This document shows positions 9,860 through 18,416 of a stretch of DNA of 64,000 nt, piece after piece. The position numbers and the translations under genes were made by a program. This DNA comes from Haloactinospora alba. Lineage in GTDB: Bacteria; Actinomycetota; Actinomycetes; Streptosporangiales; Streptosporangiaceae. Position 1 is the first letter of the stretch. Each line of letters opens with the position of its first letter. The stretch is taken from NCBI RefSeq assembly GCF_006717075.1, contig NZ_VFQC01000001.1:1845501-1909500 (forward strand), read 5' to 3'. Under the pieces are notes generated by a model. That model worked only from the letters and a program-made list of their open reading frames with translations, made no database searches and was not told the origin of the DNA.

Positions 9860-10792
9860 TCACGTGTAGGGCTCGTCCTCGCCGGACTCGGACCCGGTCC
9901 CCGTCGCACGTTGCTCCGTCGCGCGGTTCTGCTGCCAATCCGGCCCGTAGGCGCCCTTGGCGGGACGCCGCCGGCGTTGCGGAGGCTGGACCCCCTCCGC
10001 GAGGCGCCTGGCGGTCACCAGGAACCCGGTGTGCCCGATCATCTTGTGGTCCGGACGCACGGCGAGCCCCTCGACATGCCAGTCCCGCACCATGCTCTCC
10101 CAGGCGTGGGGCTCGTAGAAGGAACCGTGCTCGCGCATCGCCTCCACCACGGTCGAGATCTGCGTCGTCGTCGCTACGTAAACGCACAGTAGACCGCCGG
10201 GAACAAGGGCTTCCGCAACCGTGTCGAGGCACTCCCACGGCGCGAGCATGTCCAGGATGACGCGGTCGACATCGGTGTCGTCAGCCGTCTCGCCGATGTC
10301 GCCGACGGTGAGCTTCCACGAGGAGGGGGAATGGCCGAAGTAACGTTCCACGTTCTTTCGCGCGATCTCGGCGAAATCGGCGCGCCGCTCGTAGGAGGAG
10401 ACAACGCCTTCCGTACCGACCGCGCGCAGCAACCAGCAGGACAGCGCCCCCGAACCGGCGCCGGCCTCGATCACGCGAGCACCGGGAAAGATGTCGGCTT
10501 GCGCGACGATCTGGGCCGCGTCCTTGGGATACACGATCGTCGCGCCACGTTTCATCGACAACGTGAAATCGCTGAGGAGCGGCCGCAACGCGACATAGGC
10601 GGTTCCGGAGGTGGAGCTGACCACGCTCCCCTCGGGTTGGCCGATCAGATCGTCGTGATCGACTCGTCCCCGGTGGGTGTGGAAAGCCGATCCGGAACGC
10701 AGGGTGATGGTGTTCTTCCGCCCCTTGGGGTCGGTCAGCTGCACACTGTCGCCGTCGTCGAACGGGCCGCGTCGGCCGTGGATACCGGTCAC
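9860..10792 (-). CDS. trmI: tRNA (adenine-N1)-methyltransferase TrmI
   Basis: SAM-dependent enzyme that makes m1A58 in the tRNA T-loop. The protein has the N-terminal RRGPFDDGDSVQLTDPKGRK module, then a Rossmann methyltransferase with ARVIEAGAGSGALSCWLLRA (SAM motif I), DRVILDMLAPWE and PGGLLCVYVATTTQ. It ends in a basic RRRRPAKGAYG segment typical of the actinobacterial form. The GTG at 10792 has GGAAGAG about 10 nt upstream and gives 310 residues; an open frame up to 10993 extends over the promoter region. It neighbours arc, as in other actinobacteria, and diverges from ppgK. Confidence 0.95.
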   Translation of the reverse strand: MTGIHGRRGPFDDGDSVQLTDPKGRKNTITLRSGSAFHTHRGRVDHDDLIGQPEGSVVSSTSGTAYVALRPLLSDFTLSMKRGATIVYPKDAAQIVAQADIFPGARVIEAGAGSGALSCWLLRAVGTEGVVSSYERRADFAEIARKNVERYFGHSPSSWKLTVGDIGETADDTDVDRVILDMLAPWECLDTVAEALVPGGLLCVYVATTTQISTVVEAMREHGSFYEPHAWESMVRDWHVEGLAVRPDHKMIGHTGFLVTARRLAEGVQPPQRRRRPAKGAYGPDWQQNRATEQRATGTGSESGEDEPYT

Positions 10793-10918
10793 TGGTGTTG
10801 ATCTCTTCCGGGATGTCGCGGGAGTAAGGACAGCCGTCAAGGCTAGTGGTAGCTCGTCGAAGCGGGGTAATCGGTACCGAACCGTCCGTGGGTCACCAGG
10901 ACCGGGCCGGGACGGCCC

Positions 10919-10943
10919 CCGACCCGCCCCGCCGGCGGGTCGG
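10919..10943. repeat. Hairpin in the trmI/ppgK divergent region
   Basis: Perfect inverted repeat: 10-bp arms (CCGACCCGCC and its complement) around a 5-nt loop, about 60 nt before the ppgK start. It could be a 5'-UTR structure or an operator; no function is assigned. Confidence 0.55.
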
Positions 10944-11004
10944 ACCACTCTGTCCCGCCAGTCGGATAGGACACGGGGAGACACACACGGCAAGGAGCAA
11001 AGAG

Positions 11005-11790
11005 GTGAGTGCGATGGGAGGCGAGACCCCGCGCGTCGGCCTGGGAATCGACATCGGGGGCAGTGGCATCAAGGGCGCGCCTGTCGACCTGCACACGGGA
11101 AGCTTCCTGGCGGAGCGCAAGAAGATCTCCACACCACGGCCGACCACTCCGGAGGCCGTGGCCGGTGTGGCCTCGGAGATCGCGGACGCTTTCTCCGATC
11201 ATCTCGCGGCGGGCGCTCCGGTGGGTGCGGCGTTCCCGGGGGTCATCCGGCAGGGCGTGGCCCGGAGCGCTTCCAACGTGGCCCGCTCGTGGATCGGAAC
11301 GGACGTGGAACAGCTACTGTCCGACTCCACAGGCCACCGTGTGAGGGCGATGAACGACGCCGACGCGGCCGCGGTCGCCGAACACCGCTACGGCGCCGCA
11401 CACGGCGCCTCAGGGCTGGTACTGATGACGACCCTGGGAACGGGGATCGGGACCGCGTTATTGCTCGACGGCGCGCTGGTCCCCAACACCGAGCTGGGGC
11501 ACCTGGAGATCGACGGCCACGACGCCGAGACGCGGGCCGCTGCCAGCGCCAAGGACCGTGAGGGGCTCTCCTACAGGCAATGGACGACGGAACGGCTGCA
11601 ACGCTACTACTCCACGGTGGAGAACCTGTTGTGGCCGGAACTGATCGTGGTCGGTGGCGGGGTGAGCAGAGAGGCGCAGGAGTTCCTCCCGTTCCTGCGA
11701 CTACGCACTCCCGTGCGAGCGGCCCAGCTGCGTAACACGGCAGGGATCGTCGGCGCGGCGGTCCGTGCCGTGGAACGTTGCGCGAACTGA
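11005..11790 (+). CDS. ppgK: Polyphosphate glucokinase (ROK family)
   Basis: Phosphorylates glucose to glucose-6-phosphate using polyphosphate (and usually ATP). The 261-residue length matches PpgK. Motifs: [18 protein letters not shown] (phosphate loop), FPGVIRQGV, the catalytic [41 protein letters not shown] and VVGGGVS. I chose the GTG at 11005 because AAGGAG lies 7 nt upstream; an ATG at 11014 is the alternative, and a longer frame from 10846 has no support. It is likely monocistronic. Confidence 0.94.
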   Translation: MSAMGGETPRVGLGIDIGGSGIKGAPVDLHTGSFLAERKKISTPRPTTPEAVAGVASEIADAFSDHLAAGAPVGAAFPGVIRQGVARSASNVARSWIGTDVEQLLSDSTGHRVRAMNDADAAAVAEHRYGAAHGASGLVLMTTLGTGIGTALLLDGALVPNTELGHLEIDGHDAETRAAASAKDREGLSYRQWTTERLQRYYSTVENLLWPELIVVGGGVSREAQEFLPFLRLRTPVRAAQLRNTAGIVGAAVRAVERCAN

Positions 11791-11792
11791 CG

Positions 11793-12140
11793 TCACGGCA
11801 GCTCGAGTACACGTACGATCCGGCGGCTCGCACGCCTGGTGTCACCCACCGGCGTCAGGGGTGCGGTAGCGGAGTGGTACTCACTCCACCGCAGCCACCA
11901 CCACAACCGTCCCCGGTGCGGACGCAGAACGACACGCTGGCTTCGGCGGACCGGCATGTGCGCGATAGCGTCGACGGCTCCCACGACCCCGTCCATACGC
12001 GCTTCCAGTCCCCACGAGCGCAATTCGACGGTCAGGGAGCTCAACGCCTGCAGCCACGCGGTATCGACCGGATTCTCGTCCAGAAAGGACCCGTATCCGG
12101 CCATACCGGCCATACCCGACGGTGGGGTTTCAACGGTCAT
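11793..12140 (-). CDS. Hypothetical protein, 115 aa
   Basis: Unrecognised small protein beginning MTVETPPSGMAGMAGYGSF, with the C-terminal pattern RVVLRPHRGRLWWWLRWSE and TRRASRRIVRVLELP. Codon use is strongly GC at third positions, and the ATG at 12140 has GGGAG about 6 nt upstream, so I consider it a real gene. Similar short proteins with an arginine/tryptophan-rich core occur beside XRE-type regulators in actinomycetes (family memory, not checked); no XRE gene lies next to this one. Its start overlaps the end of the preceding small gene by 11 bases, implying translational coupling. It converges on ppgK with 2 nt between the stops. Confidence 0.65.
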   Translation of the reverse strand: MTVETPPSGMAGMAGYGSFLDENPVDTAWLQALSSLTVELRSWGLEARMDGVVGAVDAIAHMPVRRSQRVVLRPHRGRLWWWLRWSEYHSATAPLTPVGDTRRASRRIVRVLELP

Positions 12141-12384
12141 TCGCCACTCCCGCTTCTGCCAACAGTCCCGGCGTTTCGGTAACCTTCGGCTCCGTGCTCG
12201 ATCGGAGCGCCAGTGAGCCGCCTGTCGCACACTGTTCGTAACACTCTGCGTGCTGCCCCGCCCCCAGCCCCTCCGCGCGGAGCACTCCCACCAGGGGACT
12301 GCCATCCGGAAGGTTGCGGAAGCGTCCGCGCTGTATCTGCGCCGTCACCGCCACGGAGGTAGCCGCCTCAGTTCGACTGGGCAC
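12130..12384 (-). CDS. Hypothetical protein, 84 aa
   Basis: A small frame starting at a GTG with GGAAGGA about 4 nt upstream and overlapping the next gene by 11 bases. The product contains GRFRNLPDGSPLVGVLRAEG and two cysteines (ECYEQC). No family is recognised. Third-position GC is reasonable and the spacing suggests an operon with the 115-aa gene, but nothing else proves it is expressed. The upstream region (about 12470-12500) is AT-rich for this genome and contains a TAAAAT box on the minus strand. Confidence 0.45.
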   Translation of the reverse strand: MPSRTEAATSVAVTAQIQRGRFRNLPDGSPLVGVLRAEGLGAGQHAECYEQCATGGSLALRSSTEPKVTETPGLLAEAGVANDR

Positions 12385-12546
12385 GATATCCTTCCGTTAC
12401 AGTCGCCGCACAAGGCTGGCACAGCCGTTGGACTCGAATGCTGCACGCCTGTCACGTACAGCTCCGGCTATTTTACACATAGCTATCAAGCCCGCACGGC
12501 AACAATCATGTCGTTCTGGGCGGGATCACCACAATAGGGGTCAGCT

Positions 12547-13719
12547 TCAGGGAAACGCCGCGTTGACGTCAGATAAGTACAACACGCCACACACGCTTCC
12601 GTCGGTTTCGGCGAGAAGATATTCCGGCGCCGGATGCTGCCGCAACACTTCCAGTAATGACTCCCCCTCCAAATCAGCGGATATCACGTTGTCGGAGGTG
12701 ATGGAGCGCGCGAGACTCGAAACCGTCACCCAGGGGAGCCGGGATTCGGGCACCGCCTGGACCGCCGCCTCACTGACGATCGAGGTGGGCGCACCAGCGG
12801 GGTCGGCAACCAGAATGGCGCCGGCGTCGGCCTCGGCCATCCGGCGCCGGGCTTCGGCCGCCGGAGTGTCCGCGACAACGCTGACCACCGTGCGGGCGAA
12901 ACGGCGGGCCCGCAGGGCGGGGATGCGTTCCCTGATCCTTGCTGTCCGTAGCGCCGATCCGGCGTTCAACCAGATGAACGCTCCGAGCAGAACAGCCCAA
13001 AGCACCGCGAACAACTCCGGGGGGGTGCCGACGAGCGCGGCGTTGAGAAAGGGCAGCGCCACGACGAGAACCGCGAGCAGACGCCCCGCCCAGGAAGCAA
13101 CCACGGTTCCGGCCATAGGCCGCCGTGTCACCCCCCACACGACGGCTCGGACGAGTCTGCCACCATCCAGCGGCAGCCCCGGCAGCAGGTTGAACACACC
13201 GACTATCGCGTTCGCCACCCAAAGCTGCCAGAGCAGGACATGGGCGACCGTGGCAGGCGTGGTATAGCCGTACGCCACGTACCCCAGGCCGGCCAGCCCC
13301 AGCGAGAGCAGAGGACCGGAGAACGCGATCCAGAACTCCCGGCTCGGCGTCCGCGACTCACCGATCTGGGATACCCCGCCGAGCATGTACAGGGAGATCC
13401 AGTGCACGGGAAGGCCGTAGAGTCGGGCCACGACGGAATGGGCCAGTTCGTGGACCAGCACCGAGCCGTAGAGCAGGACAGCGAAGACGAACGCCACCAG
13501 GTACGACCACGGACCGAGCGCCAGCTCTCCCTCGACGAGGGGCCGGTACAGCAGGGTGATCAACGCGGCGATGACCAACCAGGACGGGGAGACGTACACC
13601 GGGACGCCGAAGGGGCGCCCCATCAGGAGTCCGGAGGGCCGGTCGGCCGGCCCGTCGCCGGGATCCGAGGGACCGCGCCGCTTGGGACGTGCAGGGTGGG
13701 GTCTACCGTGTTCCGTCAC
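12547..13719 (-). CDS. Site-2 protease family membrane metalloprotease with CBS-like tail
   Basis: Intramembrane zinc protease of the M50 family. After a Pro/Arg-rich cytoplasmic start, about six hydrophobic segments carry the zinc motif VHELAHS and the third ligand motif NLLPGLPLDGGR, both intact. The C-terminal 130 residues (ARRFARTVVSVVADTPAAEA.. to the end) look like paired CBS modules, which often bind nucleotides in this subfamily. The start is a GTG at 13719. It diverges from the RecB-type nuclease gene, an arrangement I recall from other actinomycetes. Substrates are unknown; Rip-type relatives cleave anti-sigma factors. Confidence 0.9.
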   Translation of the reverse strand: MTEHGRPHPARPKRRGPSDPGDGPADRPSGLLMGRPFGVPVYVSPSWLVIAALITLLYRPLVEGELALGPWSYLVAFVFAVLLYGSVLVHELAHSVVARLYGLPVHWISLYMLGGVSQIGESRTPSREFWIAFSGPLLSLGLAGLGYVAYGYTTPATVAHVLLWQLWVANAIVGVFNLLPGLPLDGGRLVRAVVWGVTRRPMAGTVVASWAGRLLAVLVVALPFLNAALVGTPPELFAVLWAVLLGAFIWLNAGSALRTARIRERIPALRARRFARTVVSVVADTPAAEARRRMAEADAGAILVADPAGAPTSIVSEAAVQAVPESRLPWVTVSSLARSITSDNVISADLEGESLLEVLRQHPAPEYLLAETDGSVCGVLYLSDVNAAFP

Positions 13720-13747
13720 ACTGCCAGGCTACGTGGTCGGAGACCGC

Positions 13748-13768
13748 GCCGGAGGCGTGGCCTCCGGC
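13748..13768. repeat. Hairpin in the divergent S2P/RecB promoter region
   Basis: Perfect inverted repeat with 9-bp arms (GCCGGAGGC and its complement) and a 3-nt loop, 29 bases upstream of the protease start. Because both flanking genes point away from it, it is more likely regulatory than a terminator. Confidence 0.5.
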
Positions 13769-13895
13769 CTAATCTGGAGAAACGCGGGCGCAGGGGCGGA
13801 CCGCCGTCCCGACGGAAGCCGCGACAGGACGCACGCCAGGAAGGAGAAGGGCGCAGCAGCTCCAGTACGGCTGGGGCGGAACCGTCCACAACACG

Positions 13896-14705
13896 ATGAG
13901 TCAAGTCGATGACCTCCCCGTGATCCACTCGCTGTCCCCCTCCCGCGCCTCTGACTTCGTGCAGTGCCCGTTGCTGTTCCGCTTCCGTGTCATCGACCGG
14001 TTGCCGGAACGTCCCAGCCTCGCCGCGCTGCGCGGCACGCTCGTCCACAGTGTCCTGGACCGGTTGTTCTCTCGTCCGGCCGAGGAGCGCACGCAGCAGG
14101 TTGCCCTGTCGATGCTGGAACCGGCCTGGGAGGAGCTGCGCGCCAGCGAACCACGCAGCGCCGAGCTGCTGGCTGACGACCAGGAGCTGGCCACCTGGCT
14201 GGCGGAGTCCCGTAAGCTGCTCACGCGCTATTTCGGTATGGAACGACCGGAGCAGCTCGAGCCACGCGAGCGCGAGAAGAGGATCGAAGTAACCCTGGAA
14301 TCGGGACTACGGCTGCGCGGGTATATCGACAGAATGGATGTCGCCCCCACCGGACACATTCGTATCGTTGATTACAAGACGGGAAAGTCGCCTCAGCCCC
14401 GTTTCGAGGACAAGGCGAAATTCCAGATCTTCTTCTACGCAGTCATGCTGTGGCGGGAACTCGGCGAGGTCCCCACCCGGCTCCAGCTCATGTACCTCGG
14501 GGACGGAAAGGTCCGTTGGTACGAGCCAACGGAGGAGGAACTCCGCAACGCCGAGTCCGAGATACTCGACATCTGGACCGATATCGAGAGGACGGCGCGC
14601 TCGGGCGCGTGGGAGCCCAAACCCAGCAAGCTATGCGGATGGTGCGACCACCAGGAGATCTGTCCGGCGTTCGGAGGAACTCCTCCCTCCCTTCCCGAAA
14701 CATGA
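13896..14705 (+). CDS. RecB-family exonuclease with predicted Fe-S cluster
   Basis: PD-(D/E)XK nuclease resembling the nuclease domain of RecB/AddB and Cas4. Motifs in order: FVQCP (Cys24), RGTLVHSVLDRLF with the metal histidine, GYIDRMDV then IVDYKTGK (catalytic Asp and Lys), QIFFYAVML, and CGWCDHQEICPAF with Cys247, Cys250 and Cys256. The one-plus-three cysteine layout is the iron-sulfur staple known from AddB and Cas4. The 269-residue length is normal for the stand-alone actinobacterial family. No CRISPR array or helicase is nearby, so a general DNA-repair role is inferred. Confidence 0.92.
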   Translation: MSQVDDLPVIHSLSPSRASDFVQCPLLFRFRVIDRLPERPSLAALRGTLVHSVLDRLFSRPAEERTQQVALSMLEPAWEELRASEPRSAELLADDQELATWLAESRKLLTRYFGMERPEQLEPREREKRIEVTLESGLRLRGYIDRMDVAPTGHIRIVDYKTGKSPQPRFEDKAKFQIFFYAVMLWRELGEVPTRLQLMYLGDGKVRWYEPTEEELRNAESEILDIWTDIERTARSGAWEPKPSKLCGWCDHQEICPAFGGTPPSLPET

Positions 14706-14793
14706 GCCCCGGGCCCTACTCCCCGGGCCGCTACCGCGAAGCAGCCCCGTTCGGGCCGCCCTTCCCAGAGTCACGATCGGAAACGACCGCCCC

Positions 14794-15474
14794 ATGCCCA
14801 TCCGTGTGTTGCTTGTCGACGACCAACCGCTGGTACGCACCGGTTTCGGTCTCATCCTGGAACCCGACCCCGAGATCACCGTGGTCGGGGAGGCCAGTGA
14901 CGGGCGCGAGGCCGTGACCGACACGCGGCGGTTGCTGCCCGACGTGGTGCTTATGGACATCCGGATGCCGGGCAGGGACGGCATCGACGCCACCCGGGAG
15001 ATCGTGTCCTGGGCACGCACCGCCGAGCAACAGGTCCGGGTCCTCGTTCTCACCACCTTCGACCTGGACGAATACGTGGTGGAAGCGCTCCGGGCCGGAG
15101 CGAGCGGCTTCCTGCTGAAGGACGTTCCCCCCAACGAACTCACCAGCGCGATCCGCACCGTCTCCGAAGGGGCAGCGATCGTCGCTCCCACCGTCACCCG
15201 CCAGCTGCTGGACCGCTTCGCCGACAGGCTCCCCTCCCTGCGCGGCCCAAAGGGGCAACTGGGCCAGCTGACAGAGCGGGAACGCGGGGTACTGGAACTT
15301 CTCGCGCGCGGGCTCTCCAACGTGGAGATCGCTGAGCACCTCGTCGTCAGCGAGACGACGGTCAAAACCCACGTGGGCAACATCCTGACCAAACTCGGCC
15401 TGCGGGACCGGGTGCACGCTGTCGTACACGCCTATGAGACAGGTCTCGTCACACCCGGAGGGAACGGGGCGTAA
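14794..15474 (+). CDS. NarL/LuxR-type response regulator
   Basis: Two-domain regulator of 226 residues. The receiver domain has the acidic pair VDDQ, phospho-acceptor Asp55 in VLMDIRMPGRDG, and the conserved Lys in SGFLLKDVPP. The C-terminal HTH is LTERERGVLELLARGLSNVE with the recognition helix VSETTVKTHVGNILTKL. The ATG at 14794 is the family start; the ribosome site is weak (CGGAAA). No histidine kinase gene lies within the window, so it is an orphan here. It starts 88 nt after the RecB-type gene and may be read from the same transcript. Confidence 0.94.
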   Translation: MPIRVLLVDDQPLVRTGFGLILEPDPEITVVGEASDGREAVTDTRRLLPDVVLMDIRMPGRDGIDATREIVSWARTAEQQVRVLVLTTFDLDEYVVEALRAGASGFLLKDVPPNELTSAIRTVSEGAAIVAPTVTRQLLDRFADRLPSLRGPKGQLGQLTERERGVLELLARGLSNVEIAEHLVVSETTVKTHVGNILTKLGLRDRVHAVVHAYETGLVTPGGNGA

Positions 15475-15762
15475 CCTCACTGGTAACGGACCCAAAGGGC
15501 TACCCGTGTCATGCGGGACGGGGGGACCGCCCGGATACGGAACCCGTCGAGGGCGGCTGTCTGACCCGGCTGTGCCACCACGCTCGGCGTGCTCATCAGC
15601 CTTCCCATCCCGAGCTGCCACGATTGTCCGTGAGGTACTCGACAGACAACGCACGGGCAACGGCCAACCCGGTGCCCGCCCTCCGCGTCCGCTCAGGGCT
15701 CTACCGCCACGAAGACGTATCCTCACCGGCTGACCGTCTTGAGGAGGTTGGGGAAACCGACC

Positions 15763-17190
15763 ATGGCCCAGAATCCGCACCGGCCGAACCCGCAGAACGA
15801 GGACAACCTGCTCACTCGGTTGCGGGATTGGCGCGCATCCCACGAACCCGAGTTACACGGCAGCTCGCTCGACGACGAGGTGGCGGAACTTCCCGATCCG
15901 CGGGTCATCGACCTCATCCTCCGCGTGGGAGAACTACTGCTGGCCAGTGGCGAGAGCACCGAAGCGGTCAGCGAAGCCATGCTGAGCCTGTCAGTGGCCT
16001 ACGAACTGCCACGTTCCGAGGTGTCCGTCACGTTCACCGCCATCACGCTCTCCGCCCATCCGGGGGGTGAGCACGCTCCCGTGACCGGCGAACGGGTGGT
16101 GCGGCGACGCACACTCGATTACTTCCGCGTGTACGAGCTGCACAAGCTCGTACAGGAGGCAGCGCTCGGTCTGCTCGAGCTGGAGGACGCGATAGCGCGC
16201 CTGCGTGCCATCAAACGTGCCAGGCCGCCCTATCCCAACTGGCTCATCGTCATGTGCTTCGGCCTGATCGCGTCCAGCGCCAGTCTGATGTTCGGTGGTG
16301 GCTTCATCGTCGCGGGGGTCGCGTTCGTCGCAACCGTGCTGGGTGACCGCGCCTCCGCCTACCTCGCCAAGCGCGGGCTCGCTGAGTTCTACCAGATGAC
16401 AGCAGCCACGATCATCGCTTCGTGCATCGGGGTGGCACTGCTGTGGGCCAGTGAGGCCCTGGGGCTGGGACTGAACGCCGGCGCTGTGATCACCGGTAAC
16501 ATCATGGCACTGCTACCGGGACGCGCCCTTGTCGCCAGTCTGCAGGACGGGATCAGCGGGTCCTACGTCTCCTCGGTCGCACGGTTACTGGAAGTGTTCT
16601 TCACGCTGGGCGCGATCGTCTCCGGCGTCGGTGCCGTCGCCTACGCCGCGGTGAAGATCGGCGTCCCCATGGACCTCGACAACCTTCCCATGGCCGGCAC
16701 CTCGATCGACGCCGCGGTGATTGCCGGTGCGGCGGGGATCGCCGTGACCTTCGCCGTCTCTCTCGCCGTGCCGCCCCGCATGCTCCCTGCCATCGGCGGT
16801 ATGGGAATCGTGATCTGGGTGGTGTACGCCGGCGTACGGACGCTGCTGGACGCTCCCATCATCATCGGGACCGCGGCTGGTGCCATCACCGTCGGAATAG
16901 CCGGACACTGGCTGGCCCGCAGCACCCATCGCCCGGTTCTTCCCTACGTCATCCCCGGCATCGCCCCGCTCCTGCCGGGCAGTATCCTTTACCGCGGACT
17001 GTTGGAGGTGACCCTGGACCAGACCGTGGTCGGACTCGTCAGCCTGGCCAGTGCGGTCGCTGTCGGTCTCGCGCTCGGTGCCGGCGTCAGCCTCGGCGGG
17101 GAGTTCGTCCGCGCCTTCCACCGGGGTGGTCTTGCGGGAGCCGGCCGCCGGGCCCGCCCCGCGGCCCGCAGAACCCGTGGCGGACAGTGA
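15763..17190 (+). CDS. thrE: Threonine/serine exporter, ThrE family
   Basis: A 475-residue inner-membrane exporter. The soluble N-terminal half includes LILRVGELLLASGESTEAV and SVTFTAITLSAHPGG, typical of the ThrE (DUF1212) domain. Ten or so hydrophobic segments follow from about residue 165, ending with the second domain (PYVIPGIAPLLPGSILYRGL). The ATG is preceded by GAGGAGG at suitable spacing; a TTG 24 nt upstream is less likely. The tail is Arg/Ala-rich. Its stop is 13 nt before endonuclease V, with that gene's ribosome site overlapping the thrE end. Confidence 0.93.
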   Translation: MAQNPHRPNPQNEDNLLTRLRDWRASHEPELHGSSLDDEVAELPDPRVIDLILRVGELLLASGESTEAVSEAMLSLSVAYELPRSEVSVTFTAITLSAHPGGEHAPVTGERVVRRRTLDYFRVYELHKLVQEAALGLLELEDAIARLRAIKRARPPYPNWLIVMCFGLIASSASLMFGGGFIVAGVAFVATVLGDRASAYLAKRGLAEFYQMTAATIIASCIGVALLWASEALGLGLNAGAVITGNIMALLPGRALVASLQDGISGSYVSSVARLLEVFFTLGAIVSGVGAVAYAAVKIGVPMDLDNLPMAGTSIDAAVIAGAAGIAVTFAVSLAVPPRMLPAIGGMGIVIWVVYAGVRTLLDAPIIIGTAAGAITVGIAGHWLARSTHRPVLPYVIPGIAPLLPGSILYRGLLEVTLDQTVVGLVSLASAVAVGLALGAGVSLGGEFVRAFHRGGLAGAGRRARPAARRTRGGQ

Positions 17191-17203
17191 GGGACCACCC
17201 GAG

Positions 17204-17935
17204 ATGCCAGAAGAACCAGAAGAAACGTCGCACGGTGAGCAGGACGCCCGGCTACGCCCGTTCCCCAGCGACCCGGACGAGGCGCGCTCTCTCCAGGAGT
17301 CCCTGGCGCACCGTGTCCGTGTCACCGCTGTGGACCCGGACAGCGTCTCCCTCGTCGCCGGCACGGATGTGACGTACTCCCCCGACGACCAGCGACTGGT
17401 CGCTGCGGTCGTGGTGCTGTCCAGGCGCACGCTGGAGGTCGTCGACCACGCGACGACCGTCGCCGAACCGCGGTTCCCGTACGTTCCCGGTCTGTTCGCG
17501 TTCCGGGAGGCTCCTCCGCTCATGGAGACCATCGGGAAACTGCGCACCTCCCCCGACGTCGTTCTCTGCGACGGTGCCGGCAGGGCTCATCCGCGCCGGT
17601 TCGGTCTGGCGTGCCACATGGGGTGGTCGCTTGGCCGTCCCACGATCGGTTGCGCGAAATCCCTGCTGGTCGGTGCCGCGGAACCGCTGGCGGAAGAGCG
17701 GGGATCGTGGAGCGACCTGGTCGCGGAAGGGGACGTCGTGGGGCGTGCGCTACGCACCCGGACCGGGGTCCGCCCCGTTTACATCTCGGTTGGTCACGAT
17801 GCGGACCTGGCAGGATCCACCCGGCTGGTCCTGGACCTCAGCCCCCGGTACCGGATACCGGAGCCGATCCGGGCGGCGGACCAACTCTCCCGGGAGATAC
17901 TGCGCGGGGACGGGGACCGTTCCGGCAACGTGTAA
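17204..17935 (+). CDS. nfi: Endonuclease V (deoxyinosine repair)
   Basis: Cleaves DNA or RNA near deaminated adenine (inosine). The 243-residue protein has the family motifs LVAGTDVTY (first catalytic Asp), RFPYVPGLFAFREAP (the PYxxG..RE wedge), VLCDGAGRAHPRRFGLACHMG, and GCAKS with the conserved Lys. The ATG at 17204 has GAGGGA 9 nt upstream; a GTG at 17177 overlapping the thrE end is the alternative. It is translationally linked to thrE, although no functional link is known. Confidence 0.93.
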   Translation: MPEEPEETSHGEQDARLRPFPSDPDEARSLQESLAHRVRVTAVDPDSVSLVAGTDVTYSPDDQRLVAAVVVLSRRTLEVVDHATTVAEPRFPYVPGLFAFREAPPLMETIGKLRTSPDVVLCDGAGRAHPRRFGLACHMGWSLGRPTIGCAKSLLVGAAEPLAEERGSWSDLVAEGDVVGRALRTRTGVRPVYISVGHDADLAGSTRLVLDLSPRYRIPEPIRAADQLSREILRGDGDRSGNV

Positions 17936-18110
17936 CAGCGCCCCGGTGCCCCGGGACGGTTCCGGAAGCCGGGCGTCGCCTCCCCGCGGTGCACCGCAGC
18001 GGGCCGGTTCGTGCCAGCACCGGCAGCGCCTGTCGACGGCCCCGGCGGGAACGGAGAGGGCGGGGACGAGCGTGACCGGCCAGACGGTTCCGCGTCCTTT
18101 TTCCGGCAAC

Positions 18111-18127
18111 GACACACGAAGTGTGTC
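18111..18127. repeat. Short palindrome upstream of the DUF5999 gene
   Basis: Perfect inverted repeat GACACAC-GAA-GTGTGTC, 55 bases before the DUF5999 start codon. The position suits a repressor operator or a small RNA hairpin; no regulator is identified. Confidence 0.5.
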
Positions 18128-18182
18128 TCATGCCACTAGAGTGCGGGCAACAGGTACCCGTTCTAGCTGAACCGGAGGCACA

Positions 18183-18416
18183 ATGTCGTGCCCACACTCC
18201 CCGCAGTGCCCGGATGTCAACAGTCCCGAGCGAGAGGCGGCCCGGGTCGTAGCCAGCCATGCGGAACAGGGCTGGAGCCTGCTGTGCAACGGTGTCGTGC
18301 TGTTCGACGACACGGGGGAACTGTTGCCCGACGGCAACACGGTCGCGCCGCACCGCCCCACGGACAGGTCCGCCTCCACCCGGTCCGACGCGGACCTGTC
18401 CGCTCACTCCGTGTAA
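18183..18416 (+). CDS. DUF5999 family protein
   Basis: A 77-residue protein of unknown function conserved in actinomycetes. Diagnostic features: the cysteine-bearing start MSCPHSPQCPD, then AEQGWSLLCNGVVLFDDTGE and LLPDGNTVAPHRP. The ATG has GGAGG 5 nt upstream. Three cysteines and a histidine could bind metal, which is speculation. Its last 13 bases overlap the end of the convergent hydrolase gene. Confidence 0.88.
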   Translation: MSCPHSPQCPDVNSPEREAARVVASHAEQGWSLLCNGVVLFDDTGELLPDGNTVAPHRPTDRSASTRSDADLSAHSV

